Positions 60,745 to 64,000 of a DNA stretch of 64,000 nucleotides are shown piece by piece (the stretch's first letter is position 1; every line of letters begins with the position of its first letter). The DNA lies in NCBI GenBank assembly GCA_012103475.1, contig WLWS01000003.1, forward strand, positions 124,001-188,000, read 5' to 3'. This DNA comes from Gammaproteobacteria bacterium (lineage in GTDB: Bacteria > Pseudomonadota > Gammaproteobacteria > Eutrophobiales > Eutrophobiaceae). The notes below the pieces were generated by a model. The model worked only from the letters and a program-made list of their open reading frames with translations, was not told where the DNA came from and did not search any database. Position numbers and translations under genes: made by a program.

Positions 60745-62115
60745 ATGAGTGTAACCCAGGAATTAGTGGAGTTTGCGGTAAATACCGGTTTTAGTGATTT
60801 ACCTGAATCAGTCATAGACGTCGTCAAACTGGGAAATCTGAATATCATTGGCACTTGCCTCGGTGGCTCTCAAACTCGAAATGGTCGCCTACATGTCGAT
60901 ATTGCAAAAGAATTTGGTGTTGCCCCGCAACAGTCAACTTTGATAGGCGATGGCGCAAAAGTATCGATGCCATTTGCAGCCTATGCGAATGGGAATCTTG
61001 GTTTTGCCCTTGATTATGAGGATATGATCTATTACATCCTTCATCCCGGCTACATAACCATTGCTGCAGCGCTTGCCGTCGGCGAAGATTTGCAGGTCAA
61101 TGGCAAAGACTATCTTGCGGCAATAGCACTTGGCTATGAAGTAGCCGGTCGAATCGGTGTGTCAATGCAGCCCTCGCCTGAACGTGGAACTCAGGTCTGG
61201 GGTGAACAGTACCATCCTTTTGCGTCAGCAGTTACTGCTGGCAAACTGCTCGGTCTAAACGCTGAGGAGATGAATGTCGCCTTTGGTATTGCCGGCACCT
61301 ACGCCAGTGTGCCGTCCGTCTACAAGTATTTCGGAATCGTTGAGCAGACCCGGCCTATGCGAGAAGCAAAGCTGGGTTGGGGCTGGCAGTGTATGGCAGG
61401 TGTGATGGCCGCTATTTCTGCGAAAAAGGGTTTCGGTGGTGGTCATGGCATTCTTGATGGTGAGCATGGTTTCTGGGTCATGGCCGGTTCTGACAGATGC
61501 GATTTTGAACGCATGGTGGAAGGGCTGGGAGAACAATGGGTCACTAATGATACCGAGTATAAAATCCATCCTTCTATAGCCTGGAACCATCCGGCCTTCT
61601 GGGCGACACATCAGCTGGTTGAGGAAAATGCCTTAAAATCTGAGCAGGTAAGCCGAATAAGAATTCGCTCATTCATGGCAAACACTATTGCTGACCTGAA
61701 TCCCGCTGGTCCGGTCGACGCTATGTTTTCTTTACCTTATGCAGTGTGTTCAACCATCATGGGGGAGCCGCTTGTTCCCGAGTTGTACAGTGATGAAAAA
61801 CTTCAGGATACTGAAATGCGTCGTTTACTTTCTGTTACAGAGTGTGAGCATGATATGGAAGCGGATAAGGTATTATTTGAGGAACAAAGAATGTGCCAGA
61901 CTGTATCTCTCACATTGAATGACGGACGTGAACTAGCAAAAGAAATTGAGTTCCCAAAAGATAAGCCCGCATATGGAGCGGCCGAAATTGAAAAGAAATT
62001 TCACGATCTGGCAACTGGAGTGATGACAGAAGAGAAAAGAATAAAACTGAAAGAGACGATCGATCGGATCGAAACTCTGACAGATATTAATTATCTTAGT
62101 AATTTACTTTACTGA
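60745..62115 (+). CDS. MmgE/PrpD family protein
   Basis: 456 residues with family segments: NLNIIGTCLGGSQTRNG, GFALDYEDMIYYILHPGY, and the central YEVAGRIGVSMQPSPERGTQVWGEQYHPFASAVTAGKLLGLN, then KLGWGWQCMAGVMAAISAKKGF. PrpD is 2-methylcitrate dehydratase; others in the family are cis-aconitate decarboxylases, epimerases or iminodisuccinate hydrolases, so here a (de)hydratase or decarboxylase on a hydroxy/unsaturated acid is the safest reading. It leads a run with SDR 3 (15-bp gap) and the GMC oxidoreductase. Confidence 0.88.
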   Translation: MSVTQELVEFAVNTGFSDLPESVIDVVKLGNLNIIGTCLGGSQTRNGRLHVDIAKEFGVAPQQSTLIGDGAKVSMPFAAYANGNLGFALDYEDMIYYILHPGYITIAAALAVGEDLQVNGKDYLAAIALGYEVAGRIGVSMQPSPERGTQVWGEQYHPFASAVTAGKLLGLNAEEMNVAFGIAGTYASVPSVYKYFGIVEQTRPMREAKLGWGWQCMAGVMAAISAKKGFGGGHGILDGEHGFWVMAGSDRCDFERMVEGLGEQWVTNDTEYKIHPSIAWNHPAFWATHQLVEENALKSEQVSRIRIRSFMANTIADLNPAGPVDAMFSLPYAVCSTIMGEPLVPELYSDEKLQDTEMRRLLSVTECEHDMEADKVLFEEQRMCQTVSLTLNDGRELAKEIEFPKDKPAYGAAEIEKKFHDLATGVMTEEKRIKLKETIDRIETLTDINYLSNLLY

Positions 62116-62130
62116 CTACGGAATAAAATC

Positions 62131-62913
62131 ATGCAACAACTAAAAGATAAACGTGTACTGATTACAGGTGCGAGCAGTGGCATAGGTCGTTCTCTGGCAA
62201 TCGAATTTGCCAGAGAGGGCGCGAAACTGATATTGCACGGAAGAAGCGAACATTCATTAGCGCCGGTTCTTGAAGAAATTCGAAAAAGCGGTATTACGCC
62301 ACATGGTCTGTATGCGGATCTCAATGAGCGTGAAGCTGTAGTTCGTCTTTGTCAGGACGCTTCGATGAAATATGAAGGTATCGACATAGTAATTAACAAC
62401 GCGGGTGCCGTAAGTAAGGCGCCTATCTCGACTACCAGCGAAGAAGAATGGGACAGAATTCTACAGGTCAATTTGACGACTCCTTATTTGATCAGCCACC
62501 ATCTTGTTCCTGTAATCAAAAAAAATGAAGAAGGTGGCAGACTGATCTTTATTTCTTCCGTCGCGGCAAAATTACCGGATCCATTTGGTAGCGCCTACAA
62601 CGCATCGAAAGCCGGCTTACTCGGTCTGGTTCGCTGTCTCGCTGCAGAGCTTGGCCGGAATAATATTACTGTCAACGCAATCTGTCCGGGCTGGGTCGAC
62701 ACAGGAATGGCAGAGCGCTTGCATACTGAGATGCCATCGGCAAAAGAAAAACAGTTTGATGAATTCTACGATGCCTCAATTCGCGCAAATATGCTCAATG
62801 CGAGAATAACGCCGGATAATATTGCAGAGTTTGCTGTGTATCTGGCCAGTGAGAAGGGTAAGTTCATGACCGCTCAGTCGATTAACGTTTGTGCCGGACT
62901 ATGTCCCAGCTGA
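62131..62913 (+). CDS. Short-chain dehydrogenase/reductase 3
   Basis: 260 residues, classical SDR with TGASSGIG (about 12-19), a basic residue after strand 2 (ILHGRSEH) that suits NADP(H), NNAGAVSKAP, catalytic Y-x-x-x-K in AYNASKAG and VNAICPGWVDTGM. Probably a 3-ketoacyl reductase-like step. It follows MmgE/PrpD by 15 bp. Confidence 0.87.
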   Translation: MQQLKDKRVLITGASSGIGRSLAIEFAREGAKLILHGRSEHSLAPVLEEIRKSGITPHGLYADLNEREAVVRLCQDASMKYEGIDIVINNAGAVSKAPISTTSEEEWDRILQVNLTTPYLISHHLVPVIKKNEEGGRLIFISSVAAKLPDPFGSAYNASKAGLLGLVRCLAAELGRNNITVNAICPGWVDTGMAERLHTEMPSAKEKQFDEFYDASIRANMLNARITPDNIAEFAVYLASEKGKFMTAQSINVCAGLCPS

Positions 62914-63008
62914 TTCCATAAGACGAATCCAGCCCGAAGCCGAGTGCCTGAGCGATGTCGATCGTGGTATTATTCACGACGGTCAGGAATAGAATTGAGG
63001 GGTGGTAG

Positions 63009-64000
63009 TTGGGACTGAATCGACGACAATTTCTCGGCGGGCTGGGAGCTACGTGCCTGCTTAATGGTAGTAGCGCCGGACAGATCGTTCAGGCCGCTGG
63101 TCTGTCGGACACTCTGCCAGAAACCGATGTGTTAATAGTCGGCTCTGGCGCTTCAGGAGCGGCTGCGGCCTGGCACCTCGCTAGTGCCGGTTTCAGTGTT
63201 ACCTGTCTGGAACAGGGAGAATATGTTGATTATGCCGAGTCGCCGGCAGCCAAAAGCGACTGGGAACTGATTCGACAACGAAGCTGGAACCCTTCACCAA
63301 ACGCCCGTCATAGTGATAGCGATTACCCTGTCTCCGAAGCAGACAGTCCGATAAAGGCACTAATGTATAACGGTGTCGGTGGCAGTACGATCATGTGGTC
63401 CTGTCATTCACCCAGATTTCACCCATCCGATTTCAGAGTCAGATCACTCGATGGTGTGGCCGATGATTGGCCGCTTGATTATCAGGAACTCGAACCCTAC
63501 TACGATCTTAATGAAGAGATGGTGGGCATTGCCGGTGTCAGCGGCGATCCGGCCTACCCGCAAAGACCTCCACACCATATACCGCCGGTACCTATCGGTA
63601 AGGGGGCAGAACGTGTCGCCACAGCCATGGATGAACTCGGATGGCATTGGTGGCCAAGTGATATTCAGATTAATTCAGAGCAGCACGGTCATGGAAGAGG
63701 GGTCTGCAATCATTGTGGTCCTTGCGAACTGGGCTGTCCTTTTCGTGCCAAAGGCAGCAGTGATGTGACCTATTGGCCACTGGCACTTGATGCCGGAGCC
63801 AGACTCATTACCGGCGCGCGGGTTTTTGAAATTGAAACCGATTCGATGGGCCAGGCAACAGGAGCTGTATTCTATGATCGAAACGGCAAGATTCGTCGGC
63901 AAAAAGCATCTCTTGTCATTATTGGCGCGAATGGCATAGGCACTCCCCGCTTATTACTTCTTTCAGCAGCCGCGCAACACCCGAATGGCCTTGCGAATAG
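63009..64000 (+). CDS. Tat-exported GMC-type FAD oxidoreductase (3' end outside window)
   Basis: 330 residues are visible and the frame is open to the window end. It starts with TTG at 63009, since an in-frame TAG stands just before it (63006) and GAGGGG precedes it. The N-terminus has a twin-arginine signal NRRQFLGG (R5, R6), then FAD motif GSGASG at 45-50, NGVGGSTIMW, and the Cys cluster C233-N-H-C-G-P-C-E-L-G-C243 typical of GMC dehydrogenases that act in the periplasm with a small partner subunit and pass electrons to cytochromes. It would oxidise an alcohol or sugar-like substrate outside the cytoplasm as a first step (inferred). It lies 95 bp after SDR 3. Confidence 0.85.
   Translation, partial: MGLNRRQFLGGLGATCLLNGSSAGQIVQAAGLSDTLPETDVLIVGSGASGAAAAWHLASAGFSVTCLEQGEYVDYAESPAAKSDWELIRQRSWNPSPNARHSDSDYPVSEADSPIKALMYNGVGGSTIMWSCHSPRFHPSDFRVRSLDGVADDWPLDYQELEPYYDLNEEMVGIAGVSGDPAYPQRPPHHIPPVPIGKGAERVATAMDELGWHWWPSDIQINSEQHGHGRGVCNHCGPCELGCPFRAKGSSDVTYWPLALDAGARLITGARVFEIETDSMGQATGAVFYDRNGKIRRQKASLVIIGANGIGTPRLLLLSAAAQHPNGLAN

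Overview
The window is about 64 kb of chromosome-like DNA from a Gram-negative bacterium, most likely a free-living, possibly marine, gammaproteobacterium. This is inferred from an Mla phospholipid transport set, AsmA, DinB, a TonB-dependent receptor, an RTX/FG-GAP type I secretion substrate and the general gene style. No rRNA, tRNA, CRISPR array, IS element or phage gene was seen. Both ends cut genes: a giant RTX protein at the left and a Tat-exported GMC oxidoreductase at the right.

Left part (1-23.7 kb), housekeeping and envelope. A giant secreted calcium-binding protein (1-8042, split by a 1-base frameshift) carries RTX blocks, six dystroglycan/He_PIG-like Ig domains and a seven-unit FG-GAP propeller. 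It is followed by a small P-loop kinase-like protein. A minus-strand operon grxC - TVP38 membrane protein - mercuric-reductase-like flavoprotein (11117-8690) comes next. Then come mlaC (+) and mlaF-mlaE-mlaD (-) facing each other across a shared terminator, a 1064-residue Sel1-repeat protein with seven basic amphipathic motifs set in acidic linkers, dinB, a YCII protein, an AsmA protein, a MoxR ATPase/VWA pair and a small membrane protein.

Right part (23.8-64 kb), a large catabolic island in at least ten short operons on both strands. It holds a cysteine-less Asp/Glu-racemase-fold protein, four SnoaL-like proteins, two MDR oxidoreductases, a peroxiredoxin, two VOC proteins, a CaiB-type CoA-transferase, an HMG-CoA-lyase-type enzyme, HyuA/HyuB ATP-dependent hydrolase subunits with an isochorismatase-like hydrolase, a luciferase-like oxidoreductase, a TonB receptor, three alpha/beta hydrolases with His at the nucleophile position, a PCMH-type FAD oxidase, three cupin proteins, a methyltransferase, a CMD/AhpD-like protein, two exported NIPSNAP-like proteins, class III and class IV aminotransferases, three SDRs, a WrbA-like flavoprotein, a second isochorismatase, a metal-ligand-poor amidohydrolase, an acyl-CoA ligase (frameshifted), MmgE/PrpD and two GntR/FCD regulators.

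The island is tied together by a 10-12 bp palindrome (consensus ATTGTATACAAT) in eight intergenic positions, always next to island operons and on both sides of the GntR/FCD gene at 43267-43995. The simplest reading is one locally encoded repressor controlling uptake (TonB), periplasmic oxidation (GMC) and CoA-linked breakdown of an unidentified organic compound. The substrate cannot be read from the sequence. The 57.5-63 kb end has its own GntR/FCD gene and lacks the palindrome, so it may be a second regulatory unit. Three genes carry single-base frameshifts in short homopolymers, which may be sequencing errors.
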